Positions 43,274 to 51,576 of a stretch of DNA of 64,000 nt are shown here, piece by piece (positions within the stretch are counted from its first letter, which is position 1; every line of letters starts with the position of its first letter). The notes beneath the pieces were generated by a model that saw only the letters and a program-made list of their open reading frames with translations, was not told where the DNA came from and made no database searches. The stretch comes from Mycolicibacterium porcinum (GTDB lineage: Bacteria; Actinomycetota; Actinomycetes; Mycobacteriales; Mycobacteriaceae): NCBI GenBank assembly GCA_002086835.1, contig MVIG01000009.1, positions 186,001 through 250,000 of the forward strand. The letters run 5' to 3'. The translations under genes were made by a program, and so were the position numbers.

Positions 43274-43912
43274 TCACGCGCCGTCGCAGACGTGTGAACG
43301 CTCGATCCTGCTCGCCCAGTGCTTCACTCGCTGCTGGGATGGCCCGTAGATCCAGGCGGTGTTACGCGCACGGATGCCCACGCCGGTGTTCGACAGGTGC
43401 TGCCACAGGCGGTAGAAGCTCTCGCCTTGATAAATGGGAAAGTAGTTGTCGTTGGCGAAGTCTTGGCTTTGGGTGAGTGCCTCGGCCCGGGGGGCGAGGA
43501 AAGCGACGGACTGCTCTACGTTGGCGGCTACGGCGTCAGCGTGCAGTTGAATGCCGGGGACGGTCCAGTCATTGTTGGCGTGCAGGAGATCGAAGCCGAA
43601 CTGATCCATTTGGCGACGCAGGTCGACGTACTGGGCGTTGAACCATTGGCACATTTCCCGCTCGGCGTTGACATCGGCGTCGGTGACGTTCTTGCGGGTC
43701 GCGTCCGACGGGAATGGGAACTTGGGTTGCCAGTCACTCGCGGTGGGAGTGAAGACCGGTAACGGAGCCGGGGGAGGGGCGGCAGGATCGGCGCCGGCGC
43801 GTGGCCCGAACAAGAAAGCCACGCCGGCGGCCAAGAGCAGCCCTGAACCGACCACACACACGGCTCGCAGGACGATCGACCAGCTCGGCGTGTGCAGGGA
43901 TTCGTCCGGCAT
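43274..43912 (-). CDS. Single-pass or secreted hypothetical protein
   Basis: 212 residues from ATG 43912, which has GAGGAGG five bases upstream. One hydrophobic segment near residues 15-40 (VLRAVCVVGSGLLLAAGVAF), an Ala/Pro-rich stretch, then a helical outside domain (NAEREMCQWFNAQYVDLRRQ). No family recognised. Its promoter carries island operator B, so it is coregulated with the mce operon that converges on it. Confidence 0.75.
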   Translation of the reverse strand: MPDESLHTPSWSIVLRAVCVVGSGLLLAAGVAFLFGPRAGADPAAPPPAPLPVFTPTASDWQPKFPFPSDATRKNVTDADVNAEREMCQWFNAQYVDLRRQMDQFGFDLLHANNDWTVPGIQLHADAVAANVEQSVAFLAPRAEALTQSQDFANDNYFPIYQGESFYRLWQHLSNTGVGIRARNTAWIYGPSQQRVKHWASRIERSHVCDGA

Positions 43913-43944
43913 TGGTACCTCCTCGGTTGGGCGCAATGATAACC

Positions 43945-43962
43945 CGACCGACGCGTCGGACG
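43945..43962. promoter_or_regulatory. Island operator B
   Basis: CGACCG-ACGCGT-CGGACG. Its 18-base core at 43946-43963 is identical to 33241-33258. On the minus strand TATCAT (43941-43936) lies three bases beyond it, giving a start about 17 bases before ATG 43912. Confidence 0.7.
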
Positions 43963-44105
43963 GAAGCGTTTTGCGTCGAGTGACCGGAGTGGCGAGAGCG
44001 TTAGGCGGGGGCGGCCCCCAACTGGGTCGGTGGAACGCGGGCCGCCTCGTATGCCACTCCTTGACCGTCCAAAGGGGGTGTTGTTAGCATCACAATCGTA
44101 GAATT

Positions 44106-44123
44106 CGACCGACGCGACGGTCG
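44106..44123. promoter_or_regulatory. Island operator C upstream of the first P450
   Basis: CGACCG-ACGCGA-CGGTCG. A TAGAAT -10 (44099-44104) lies one base upstream, so the operator covers the expected transcription start. The remaining leader to ATG 44306 is about 190 bases and holds no convincing gene. Confidence 0.7.
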
Positions 44124-44305
44124 AGTTCTGAGGCTGAAGCTAACCGAAATGTAGGTGCAGGCGGTGGCTACATCTCGAAGGCGGGCGCAGATTGGCGGAG
44201 TCGAGTCAACCTCGTACCGCTCGCGAGTCGACCGCGCTGAGCCGTGGCGTGTCCCACGGCGCAGGAGCCGCGGAGTATGGAAACGATGAGAAGGATGGAC
44301 CGATT

Positions 44306-45718
44306 ATGACGCTCACTCAGCCGCAAGGGGCGCCGAAGCCGCCGGCAACGGCGGGAATCCCGATCGTCGGCACTGTCTCCCAGCTGATGAGTGATCCGTT
44401 GGGCTTCATGAAAGGCATGGATGCGGTCGCGCCGATCGTGCGGGTGCGACTGGGGGCGCGCGATGTGTACTTCGTGAACCACCCCGATCTGATCAAAGAG
44501 GTGTTGGTCACCCGCGAGAAGGAGTTCTCCAAGGCCGGGATGGGCAAACAACGCCTGGATCCACTGGCCGGAGATGGACTGTCGCAGATCGAAGGGCCGG
44601 AATGGAGTCGTGCCCGCAAGATGATGCGGCCGGGATTCACACAGCGGTCGTTGGCCAAGATGTCGGAGAAGATGGTGTTCGCCATCGCCGACCACCTCGA
44701 TTCTTGGGAACCCAAGCTTGCCGCCGGCGAGTCGATCAACCTCAGTTCGGAATTGGCCGAACTGACGATGTCGGTCCTCACCTCCACCATCTTCGGTCAC
44801 TCTCTGACGCTAGAAGATCGCAAAACGCTGGACCGTGACTTCGCGGCCGCGAATCGATGGGTCAACTGGCGGCTGTGGACACCAGGTTTTCCGGAGTGGG
44901 CGCCGCTGCCTGGTAAGCGCAAGGGCATTGCGGCAATGGCGCGTATCGACCGCGTCCTGGCGAAGCTGACAGACCATCGTCGCCAACATCCCGAACGCTA
45001 CGACGACTTACTTTCGATGCTGGTCAATGCCGAGTCCGAGGACGATGGCTCGGTGTTCGACGCCAAGCAGATCCGCGATCATGCCATGAATCTCCTATTC
45101 GCCGGCCACGAGACCACTGCGATCACAAGCACCTGGGCCTTGGCGCTGATGCAGCAGCATCCGTACTGGGAAGAGCGCGCCATCCGTGAGGTCGACGAAG
45201 TGTTGCAAGGCCGCACGCCGTCGTTCGAAGACTGGCAACGGCTGCCGGTGATCAAGGCGTGTTGGGAAGAGGCCATGCGAATGTATCCGCCCGCCTTCAT
45301 CAACGGCAGAACCGCTGTCGCCGATTGTGAACTCGGGGGCTATTCGGTTCCGAAGGGCACCATGGTGATGCTCAATGTCGTTGGCACCCACTATCATCCT
45401 GAATTCTGGGATAAGCCGGAGGAATTCAATCCTGACCGATTCCTCGACGATCGCGACAAGTCGCGCCACATGTGTGCCTACTATCCGTTCGGAGTTGGCT
45501 CGCGCATGTGCATCGGCAAGTACATGGGAACTGTTGAAGCGGTGCTGGCGATCTCGATGATCTATCAGCGTTATCGGCTGGTCCTTGACGCAGGTGCGGA
45601 CATCGCACCCAAGATCAAGATGAGCATCCAGTTCCAGGACGGCCCGCGGATGCGGATAGAGCCTCGGGCAGCCTCGAGTGCGACGGCATCGGTGCAAGCC
45701 CCCGTTCCCGCGGTTTGA
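44306..45718 (+). CDS. Cytochrome P450
   Basis: 470 residues. The I-helix oxygen motif is AGHETT, the ExxR motif lies in WEEAMRMYPP, and the heme-binding FGVGSRMCIGKYMG places the thiolate at Cys402. No membrane anchor. It hydroxylates a hydrophobic substrate using electrons from a ferredoxin such as the one encoded 24 bases after the following SDR gene. ATG 44306 is preferred (AAGGA about nine bases upstream) over an in-frame upstream start. CYP subfamily not assigned. Confidence 0.93.
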   Translation: MTLTQPQGAPKPPATAGIPIVGTVSQLMSDPLGFMKGMDAVAPIVRVRLGARDVYFVNHPDLIKEVLVTREKEFSKAGMGKQRLDPLAGDGLSQIEGPEWSRARKMMRPGFTQRSLAKMSEKMVFAIADHLDSWEPKLAAGESINLSSELAELTMSVLTSTIFGHSLTLEDRKTLDRDFAAANRWVNWRLWTPGFPEWAPLPGKRKGIAAMARIDRVLAKLTDHRRQHPERYDDLLSMLVNAESEDDGSVFDAKQIRDHAMNLLFAGHETTAITSTWALALMQQHPYWEERAIREVDEVLQGRTPSFEDWQRLPVIKACWEEAMRMYPPAFINGRTAVADCELGGYSVPKGTMVMLNVVGTHYHPEFWDKPEEFNPDRFLDDRDKSRHMCAYYPFGVGSRMCIGKYMGTVEAVLAISMIYQRYRLVLDAGADIAPKIKMSIQFQDGPRMRIEPRAASSATASVQAPVPAV

Positions 45719-45728
45719 CCAGGAGGAC

Positions 45729-46529
45729 ATGACAGAAATGGGACGGTTCAACGGTAAAGGTGTCATCGTGAGCGGTGGTGCGTCGGGTATCGGTGAAGCC
45801 GCGGTGCGGAAATTCGTCGGGGAGGGCGCGAAAGTCGTCATCGCCGATGTCAACACCTCGCTGGGTGAGCGCTTGAGCGCCGAGCTCGGCGCCCAGGCGG
45901 AGTTCGTGCGACTCGACGTCGCGGATCCGCAGGCGTGGTCCGGTGCGGTGGATGCCGTCGTCGCGCATGCCGGCGGATTGAACGTGCTGGTGAACTCTGC
46001 GGGCATACAAATCGGGGGAGTGATCGACGAGGTGACCGACGAGGATTGGCAGCGGGTGATGGGCGTCAATCTCAACGGCACCTTCTTCGGATGCCGGGCC
46101 GCGTTTCCGGAGATCCGTCGCGCCGGTGGCGCTATCGTCAACATCTCCTCCAGCGGTGTCCTTCAGGGCTATCAGCAGTACCCGGCCTACTCTGCGGCGA
46201 AAGCCGGTGTCATCGCGTTGACGCAATCCATTGCCGCCTATTGTCGCAATGGCGGCTACCCGGTCCGATGCAACGCGATCTTGCCCGGCGGCATCGAGAC
46301 GCCCATGGTGCATGACGCAATCCGTCGAGAATTCGGGCTGGATCCAACGTCAGAGATGGCGGCACCCATGCTCGCGGCGCTCGGCCGGCCATCGCAGGTC
46401 GCCGACACCGTCGCCTATCTGGCCTCCGATGAAGCTTCATTCGTCAATGGACAGTCCTTGCTGGTCGACGGTGCGTCCACTTTCACCGTTCCCGCAGCAT
46501 CGCTGACTCAGTCCGTCTCAGCTGAGTAG
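45729..46529 (+). CDS. Short-chain dehydrogenase/reductase
   Basis: 266 residues, classical SDR. Cofactor motif GGASGIGEAA with an acidic IADVN (NAD preference), NAG in LVNSAGIQIG, catalytic Ser in NISSSG and YSAAK. It would oxidise the alcohol made by the preceding P450. AGGAGG lies two bases before ATG 45729 and eleven before ATG 45738, so the true start could be either. Confidence 0.9.
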   Translation: MTEMGRFNGKGVIVSGGASGIGEAAVRKFVGEGAKVVIADVNTSLGERLSAELGAQAEFVRLDVADPQAWSGAVDAVVAHAGGLNVLVNSAGIQIGGVIDEVTDEDWQRVMGVNLNGTFFGCRAAFPEIRRAGGAIVNISSSGVLQGYQQYPAYSAAKAGVIALTQSIAAYCRNGGYPVRCNAILPGGIETPMVHDAIRREFGLDPTSEMAAPMLAALGRPSQVADTVAYLASDEASFVNGQSLLVDGASTFTVPAASLTQSVSAE

Positions 46530-46541
46530 CTAGGAGAAGCA

Positions 46542-46766
46542 GTGTCTGATTTGCGATCCATCGATGCACCCGGAAACCACGTCACTGTGGACAGGTCCAA
46601 GTGCATCGGAAGTGGCAACTGCGTGATGTGGGCAGCCGCGACATTCGATCTTGATGACGACGAGTTGGTGATTTTGCAGCCCGACTCGGACGACTCTCCG
46701 GAGTCCATCGTCGAAGCTGCGCAGAACTGTCCGGTAGGCGCCATCACCGCCGAGGCGCGTGACTAG
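46542..46766 (+). CDS. 3Fe-4S ferredoxin, P450 partner
   Basis: 74 residues. Cluster ligands: CIGSGNC (residues 21-27) and CPVGAI near residue 62, the C-X5-C...CP pattern of mycobacterial P450 ferredoxins, with Ser in the variable position. It delivers electrons to the P450 two genes upstream. GTG 46542 follows TAGGAGAAGC. Confidence 0.9.
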   Translation: MSDLRSIDAPGNHVTVDRSKCIGSGNCVMWAAATFDLDDDELVILQPDSDDSPESIVEAAQNCPVGAITAEARD

Positions 46767-46787
46767 TCGTGGTGTCGCGCAGCCATT

Positions 46788-46846
46788 CACGCTCGTAACG
46801 CTGTGGCGGTTTCCGGCGAACCTTCCGCCGTAGCGTTACGAGCGTG
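46788..46846. terminator. Long inverted repeat after the P450-SDR-ferredoxin operon
   Basis: A 22-base arm starting CACGCTCGTAACGCT (46788-46809) pairs with 46825-46846 with two mismatches around a 15-base loop. It lies in a convergent gap and could terminate the plus-strand operon. There is no T-run. Confidence 0.55.
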
Positions 46847-46870
46847 AGGGGCGGTCATCGTGGATAAAAA

Positions 46871-46903
46871 CGTGCCCACCTGGTCACCGACCAGGTGGGC
46901 ACG
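46871..46903 (-). terminator. Rho-independent terminator of the SnoaL-like gene
   Basis: CGTGCCCACCTGGTC and its perfect complement form a 15-bp stem with a 3-base loop, and on the minus strand a TTTTT run follows. It lies just beyond the stop at 46914. Confidence 0.85.
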
Positions 46904-46913
46904 GAACTGACGT

Positions 46914-47303
46914 CTAGCGCCACGCTCGATAGAATTCGGGTTCCGGATACTCCCAGTACTCGACGAGCTTGCCGCCGTCAATCCGGTACACCTGGGCGAG
47001 AACGTAACTGAATGTCTCACCATCACGTTCGAGCCGATGGCGCACTATGGCAACACCGAGACGGTCGTTGGCGACGATGTCGATCAGTTCGTCCCGGTAG
47101 GTGCCGCCACTGATCTCCATGAACTTCTGGTACATGCGCAGGCCCTCGTCGGCGCCGCGCCAGTCACCGCTGATCTGGGTCTCCCCTGGCTCGTGCCACA
47201 CGATTTCAGGATCCACCAATTCCTTGTAGACGGTGTCGTCGCCGGCGATAAAGGAATCGTAGAGTCGGCGTAAAGCCACTTCGTTGGCGTGAGGCGATGT
47301 CAA
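46914..47303 (-). CDS. SnoaL-like (NTF2-fold) protein
   Basis: 129 residues, a cone-shaped alpha+beta fold used by isomerases, cyclases and hydratases on polycyclic or steroid-like molecules. NEVALRRLYDSFIAGDDTVY, EIVWHEPGETQISGDWRG and YWEYPEPEFYRAWR are typical. TTG 47303 has AAGGA eight bases upstream, and the in-frame upstream extension lacks a ribosome site. Last gene of the minus operon 48978-46914. Substrate unknown. Confidence 0.8.
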   Translation of the reverse strand: MTSPHANEVALRRLYDSFIAGDDTVYKELVDPEIVWHEPGETQISGDWRGADEGLRMYQKFMEISGGTYRDELIDIVANDRLGVAIVRHRLERDGETFSYVLAQVYRIDGGKLVEYWEYPEPEFYRAWR

Positions 47304-47357
47304 TTCAGAAATCCTTCCCTCGGGATTTGGATGCAGGCATTGATACAAGTGGTGGTG

Positions 47358-47903
47358 CTACCGCGATGTGAGAGGTGAGTCCAGCAGATAGGTTTCCTCG
47401 TTGTGGGACACCGCGCCGCCGGCGTCGATGCGCCGGAAGTTCATGGTTTGAAACATCGTTCCTGTTGCCCCGGCGAACTCGCCTGCACCACCGATGATGA
47501 CGCCGCGGCCCTGCGGGCCCGGGCCGCTGGTCGCGACGAATGGGGCTTCACCCTCCCACGGTTCGCCAGTTTCATGCACAGTGGAAAACAGTTCCACCAG
47601 TTTGGGATTCGCGTAGTCCTTCACCTGGTAGGAAGCGAGGACGCCGCGCGCTGGCAGTGTGATTGTGAAAGCGACATGCAACTTGTCGCCTTCGGTCCAT
47701 TCCAGTTCGCTGCCGATGCCGATCTCGCGGCCCTCGGCATCGCGGATCTTGGTCAGCACGACGACCTGATTGCTCAACGGGGTGTCAGCGAGGTTCTCGA
47801 TTCCCGCGGGGAAAATCGGTTGAGCCACAGAGCCGTCGTGGGTGATGGCAATGACGTCGTGGGGAGTGCTCCAGTAGAAACGCTCGACGATGGGTTCGCT
47901 CAT
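47358..47903 (-). CDS. Uncharacterised protein, possibly allene-oxide-cyclase-like barrel
   Basis: 181 residues, no signal peptide. The protein is predicted mostly beta. The segment RGVIIGGAGEFAGATGTMFQ resembles the GxFxGAxG strand pair of allene oxide cyclase/dirigent barrels, which guide cyclisation or coupling of reactive intermediates. The similarity is a pattern match only. It lies between the kinase-like and SnoaL-like genes with tight spacing, so it is part of the island operon under operator D. Confidence 0.55.
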   Translation of the reverse strand: MSEPIVERFYWSTPHDVIAITHDGSVAQPIFPAGIENLADTPLSNQVVVLTKIRDAEGREIGIGSELEWTEGDKLHVAFTITLPARGVLASYQVKDYANPKLVELFSTVHETGEPWEGEAPFVATSGPGPQGRGVIIGGAGEFAGATGTMFQTMNFRRIDAGGAVSHNEETYLLDSPLTSR

Positions 47904-47934
47904 GCGCGGTGGTTCCTTTCAGTCGGGAGAGATA

Positions 47935-48978
47935 TCAGTTAGTCAGCAGATCAAGTGACCGATGGTCGGCGACGGCAGCCCCGCACCGCTGGCCGGCGGC
48001 CACACAAACTTCTTCGGGTTGGAACATCGGCGTGGTAAGACACCACAGCAGGCCGAAGTATGCGGCTCGCCGATATTCGAGCCACGCGTCGTCAAAATCA
48101 ATGACAGGGCCGCCCGCGGCCGCCAGATACTGCAGATAACGAGCGAGCAGTGCGCGTTCGTGGTTGCGTCGGTCTTCGATCGCCAGTGCCGTGCTGAGGA
48201 AGTAGGCCACGTCGTGGGACCAACGGCCGGCCATTGCGCCTTGCCAGTCCAGGAAGCCCGACGTGCCATCAGCGAGGAAATAGAGATTGGCTACGTGAGA
48301 ATCGCCGTGCAGCAGGCATCGGGGTGATTCCAGATCCAGCTCCACGAGTCGGTCGAAGGCGTCGCGCGCCTTCACTCTCTCGATCAGGTCACCGGTGAGG
48401 TAGTCGAACCGGGCCGTTGGCGCACAGGTGTCCCAGTTCTCTTTTGAGAAAAGAAACTCTGAGACATTCGCAGAATTGTGCACGCCCAACCATGGGTTGG
48501 CGTCAAGTATCGGAGCGCTCCAGGACGACGCGTGCAGCGAGGCGAATGAATGCAGAACTCGTTCAGCCTGCTCGATTTTCATGGTTTGCAGCGGTGATCC
48601 GAAGGTTGCGCCGGCCGCCGCGAGATCCTCGAGCAGTATCGTGCCGGTGGCGTCCGCGCCGGCGTCGGCGAAAAAGCAGCGGGGGTGGACGCCACCGACG
48701 TGCGGCAGCACCTCCGCGTAGACGCGGGCTTCATGACGGTAGTAAAAGGCGAGCATGGCGCTGTGAGCCTCATAGCCGCCTTTGAGCAGCATTTTGGCTG
48801 GCAAGGTGGTGGAATCGGCGTAGTCGAGGTCGAGGAACGCCTTGGTGGTAGTGCCGTGAATGATCTTCGACTGACGCACCTTGGCGACTTCGACGCCGAG
48901 AACCTCGCTCAGCCATGCGGCATCGATGTCATCGACTGATGGGATTGCACTCGTACTGGATTGAGCAGAGGGATTCAT
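47935..48978 (-). CDS. APH-fold phosphotransferase
   Basis: 347 residues of the aminoglycoside-phosphotransferase/choline-kinase-like fold. The ATP-Lys segment is LPAKMLLKGGY, the catalytic loop LLHGDSHVANLYF, and the metal-binding FLDWQGAMAGR. Homologues in mycobacterial lipid islands are of unknown substrate, and some relatives phosphorylate steroids or hydroxyl groups on small molecules. ATG 48978 has GGAACGG upstream. ATG 48990 is less supported. First gene after operator D. Confidence 0.85.
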   Translation of the reverse strand: MNPSAQSSTSAIPSVDDIDAAWLSEVLGVEVAKVRQSKIIHGTTTKAFLDLDYADSTTLPAKMLLKGGYEAHSAMLAFYYRHEARVYAEVLPHVGGVHPRCFFADAGADATGTILLEDLAAAGATFGSPLQTMKIEQAERVLHSFASLHASSWSAPILDANPWLGVHNSANVSEFLFSKENWDTCAPTARFDYLTGDLIERVKARDAFDRLVELDLESPRCLLHGDSHVANLYFLADGTSGFLDWQGAMAGRWSHDVAYFLSTALAIEDRRNHERALLARYLQYLAAAGGPVIDFDDAWLEYRRAAYFGLLWCLTTPMFQPEEVCVAAGQRCGAAVADHRSLDLLTN

Positions 48979-49062
48979 GAGCCGTTCCATTCGGGTGTGA
49001 TCTGGCTACAAGTGCTGCGTTGCGGTGTGGTGGCTCACATCGCAGCTGCGGACCACAATATA

Positions 49063-49080
49063 CGACCGTCCAGACGGTCG
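49063..49080. promoter_or_regulatory. Island operator D
   Basis: CGACCGTC-CA-GACGGTCG, a perfect 8-2-8 palindrome. On the minus strand TATTGT (49060-49055) begins two bases beyond it and serves the kinase-like gene. Confidence 0.75.
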
Positions 49081-49112
49081 GTAGTTCTGTTTCGGAATCG
49101 GCTGGTCTTCCC

Positions 49113-49595
49113 CTACTCGGCCGCTGACTCCGGCCGCAAGACAGCGAGAATTCCGGGCGGAAACTTTTCGGTGCCGTGGGCGAACATGCGCCGGTGTGTG
49201 ATTCGCCAGGAGTCACCGTCGCGACGCCACTGGTCGAGGTAGCGGCCGAACACGACGGGTTGCACTGGCGGATTGGTCACGTCATGCCAGGCGTAGACGT
49301 AGCTGAGCGATTCGGCGTGGTGCGGATCGGTGAAAGTGACCGATACGTTCGAAATATGGTGGCTGGTGGCCCGCACCCCCGCCAGTTGCGTGCGAATCCA
49401 TGTGACGACTGCGGCGGACGAGCGCAGAGTGTCCTCGTCTCGTTGGCCGTATTCAGCGACGCAGTCTGGGGCGAATATGTCGGACACGGCGTCGAAACTC
49501 CCTTCGTCGATCAGCCGCGCGTAGAGATGTAGTGCGTCGGTGATCGCGGCCCTGCTGGTCAGCAGTTCAATCTGCGCGGCGAGGTCATTGGGCAC
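49113..49595 (-). CDS. SnoaL-like (NTF2-fold) protein
   Basis: 160 residues. LTSRAAITDALHLYARLIDE, the conserved DIFAPDCVAEYG, ATSHHISNVSV and DSWRITHRRMFAHGTEKF are typical of SnoaL-like dehydratase/isomerase-type proteins. GTG 49595 has AGGAG seven bases upstream. It is divergent from the second P450 and shares operator E with it. It is distinct in sequence from the SnoaL-like protein at 46914. Confidence 0.83.
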   Translation of the reverse strand: MPNDLAAQIELLTSRAAITDALHLYARLIDEGSFDAVSDIFAPDCVAEYGQRDEDTLRSSAAVVTWIRTQLAGVRATSHHISNVSVTFTDPHHAESLSYVYAWHDVTNPPVQPVVFGRYLDQWRRDGDSWRITHRRMFAHGTEKFPPGILAVLRPESAAE

Positions 49596-49696
49596 GGAAC
49601 TTCTCCTAAGGTGCGTTTTCGGGTTGCGGGCCGCTGTTTGCCGTCGGCCAATCGTGCCTTGACCCACAGTCGGTGGTGTTCTACCGTCACAATATT

Positions 49697-49714
49697 CGAC
49701 CGACGAGGCGGTCG
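49697..49714. promoter_or_regulatory. Island operator E, bidirectional
   Basis: CGACCG-ACGAGG-CGGTCG between divergent genes. A -10 lies 2-3 bases beyond each end: TATTGT on the minus strand (49694-49689) and TAATTT on the plus strand (49718-49723). Confidence 0.75.
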
Positions 49715-49802
49715 TGTTAATTTCAGGGCAGATAACGATCGACGTATCGAGGCGACGCTTCGCCGGTGCCCGATCGCCACTTAGAGACAAGAAGGGCAGC
49801 CG

Positions 49803-51104
49803 ATGACCATGACCGGGCATGAGGACACGCCAGCCGAGACTCCCAGTGTCGAGGTCGACACCTCCGACGATGCGATCGGACGTGCCTACCGCGCGTTTGA
49901 TATGGCGCTGAACCAGGGAGTTGCCGATGGTCACGCAATGATGTCCAAGCTGGCTTCGAACGGCAAGGTCTTGCGTGGGAGGGGTAACGACATCGGAGGC
50001 TGGACTCTCCCGACGATCTTCAAGTTACCCGACGAGATGGAGATCTCGATGGTGTTCTCCTATGACGCCGTCACGCAGTGCCTGCGCGATGCAGAGACTT
50101 TCAAACACAAGATGTATCCCGATGTGGGTGGCGAGACTTTCCTGCATATGGATGGCCCTGACCATCGCCGATACCGTCTGCTACTGGGCGAAGTGTTCAG
50201 CCCGGGAGCATGCAAGCGGTGGAGCGAAAAGCTCATCGAACCGCTGGTTACAAAGATGGCGTCGGACTTGACTGCCAAAGATGAGCGGAAGGCCGATCTG
50301 CGCAAGGAATTCTGCGATCTCATGCCGTCGTATGTGTTTGGCGCCATCATGGGTGTTCCCGAGGAAGATTACGACAAGCTCAAGGCGTGGGCGTACTACG
50401 TGATTGCGGCACCGGTTGACGAGAATTCGGCGCAACAAGCGATGCTGCTTGGCCAGTATTTGGCATCGTTAGTGGCCGAGCGTCGGGCCCTGGGCGAAGA
50501 CGAACTGGCGAACCGCGCCGATCTGGTCAGTGCCATGATCCGGGCCAATCATCCAGATCACGGTCAATTGACAGACGACGAAATAGTCAGCGCACTGTTC
50601 ATTCTGACCGCGGCAGGAAACGAGACCACGGGGCGTGGGTTGACCACGACCTTGTTCTACCTGCTCTCGACGCCAGGGGCCATCGGCGAGGTGAATGAAA
50701 ACCGGTCTTTGCTCGTTGCGGCGCAGGAAGAGGCGATGCGTCTCTCGCCGGCCGGTGGCAGCTTCGAGTTGCGTCTCGCCGTCGCCGACGCCGAGTTGGA
50801 GGGCGAGCACATCAGTGAAGGCACCGGGGTGATCACGAACCTGTACACCGCCAATCGGGATCCAGCGCGGTGGGACCGGCCCGACGAATATGACTTGCAC
50901 CGCAAGCGGGCTCAGACGGTCGCGTTCGGCTACGGGCCCCACATGTGCCTCGGCATGCACCTTGCCAGGACTGAGATGACGGCCGGACTGAACGCGTTGC
51001 TGGACAAATTGCCCAACCTCCGATTCGACCCCGACCAGACGCAGCCGCGCATCGAGGGTATGTGGTTCACCGGGGTGCACTCGCTGCCCGTGGTGTGGGA
51101 CTGA
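49803..51104 (+). CDS. Cytochrome P450
   Basis: 433 residues. I-helix AAGNETTGR, ExxR in QEEAMRLSPAG and heme loop FGYGPHMCLGMHLA with Cys382. It belongs to the soluble bacterial class, resembling steroid/terpene-hydroxylating P450s in general form. AGAAGGGC upstream of ATG 49803. Single gene followed by a strong hairpin. Its redox partners are probably the ferredoxin and reductase of the operons controlled by operators F and G. Confidence 0.93.
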   Translation: MTMTGHEDTPAETPSVEVDTSDDAIGRAYRAFDMALNQGVADGHAMMSKLASNGKVLRGRGNDIGGWTLPTIFKLPDEMEISMVFSYDAVTQCLRDAETFKHKMYPDVGGETFLHMDGPDHRRYRLLLGEVFSPGACKRWSEKLIEPLVTKMASDLTAKDERKADLRKEFCDLMPSYVFGAIMGVPEEDYDKLKAWAYYVIAAPVDENSAQQAMLLGQYLASLVAERRALGEDELANRADLVSAMIRANHPDHGQLTDDEIVSALFILTAAGNETTGRGLTTTLFYLLSTPGAIGEVNENRSLLVAAQEEAMRLSPAGGSFELRLAVADAELEGEHISEGTGVITNLYTANRDPARWDRPDEYDLHRKRAQTVAFGYGPHMCLGMHLARTEMTAGLNALLDKLPNLRFDPDQTQPRIEGMWFTGVHSLPVVWD

Positions 51105-51114
51105 TTCAGGGCTG

Positions 51115-51150
51115 ACGCTTCGCCACCTCGACGCTGCGGTGGCGAAGCGT
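51115..51150 (+). terminator. Hairpin terminator of the second P450
   Basis: ACGCTTCGCCACC and GGTGGCGAAGCGT form a perfect 13-bp stem with a 10-base loop followed by TTT, in the 82-base convergent gap. Confidence 0.8.
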
Positions 51151-51186
51151 TTCACCCACCGGACTGGCGCTGGGGGTCACCGTTGG

Positions 51187-51576
51187 TCAGCCCTCGGAAG
51201 CGGGAGTGTACTCGGTGGCGTCGGCGCGGGTTTGCTCACCGGGCTGCAAATGGTTTACCAGGGTGCGGAGGCGAGGTTCGCGCAGCGTGCCGACATAGCC
51301 CGCGAGCCATTGGCAGATCGCGGCCGTGAGTCCGGGTGATAGCGGAATGCCCAGGCACACGGCCTTATTGAGCAGTTCCTCGATCGCCGTGAAGGTGTCG
51401 TCGGCACCGATTCTGAGGTAGATCTGGTTGCGGGCGGGCTTGCTCAATCGGGGAGTTACGGCCCCCGCGAGGTCCCAGGCCACTTGCGCCTGCGTGAGCC
51501 TGGCTCGCGCTTGGGAAGCGGAGGGACCTTCGGACAGAGAGGACGTCGACGACATGGGCACGGTGCAGGTAGTCAC
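51187..51576 (-). CDS. Hypothetical protein at the end of the reductase-thiolase-SDR operon
   Basis: About 129 residues, mostly helical after a Ser-rich N terminus (SSTSSLSEGPSASQARARL), no membrane segment and no recognised domain. GTG 51576 overlaps the SDR stop (GTGA). GTG 51561 and ATG 51555 are alternatives. Being last in a tightly coupled operon argues that it is real and works with the enzymes upstream. Confidence 0.6.
   Translation of the reverse strand: MTTCTVPMSSTSSLSEGPSASQARARLTQAQVAWDLAGAVTPRLSKPARNQIYLRIGADDTFTAIEELLNKAVCLGIPLSPGLTAAICQWLAGYVGTLREPRLRTLVNHLQPGEQTRADATEYTPASEG

Noticed and set aside
44155-44289. 44-residue Arg-rich frame in the leader of the first P450
   Set aside because: No ribosome site, no hydrophobic or conserved pattern, and it does not overlap the P450 start. 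Kept only as a possibility.
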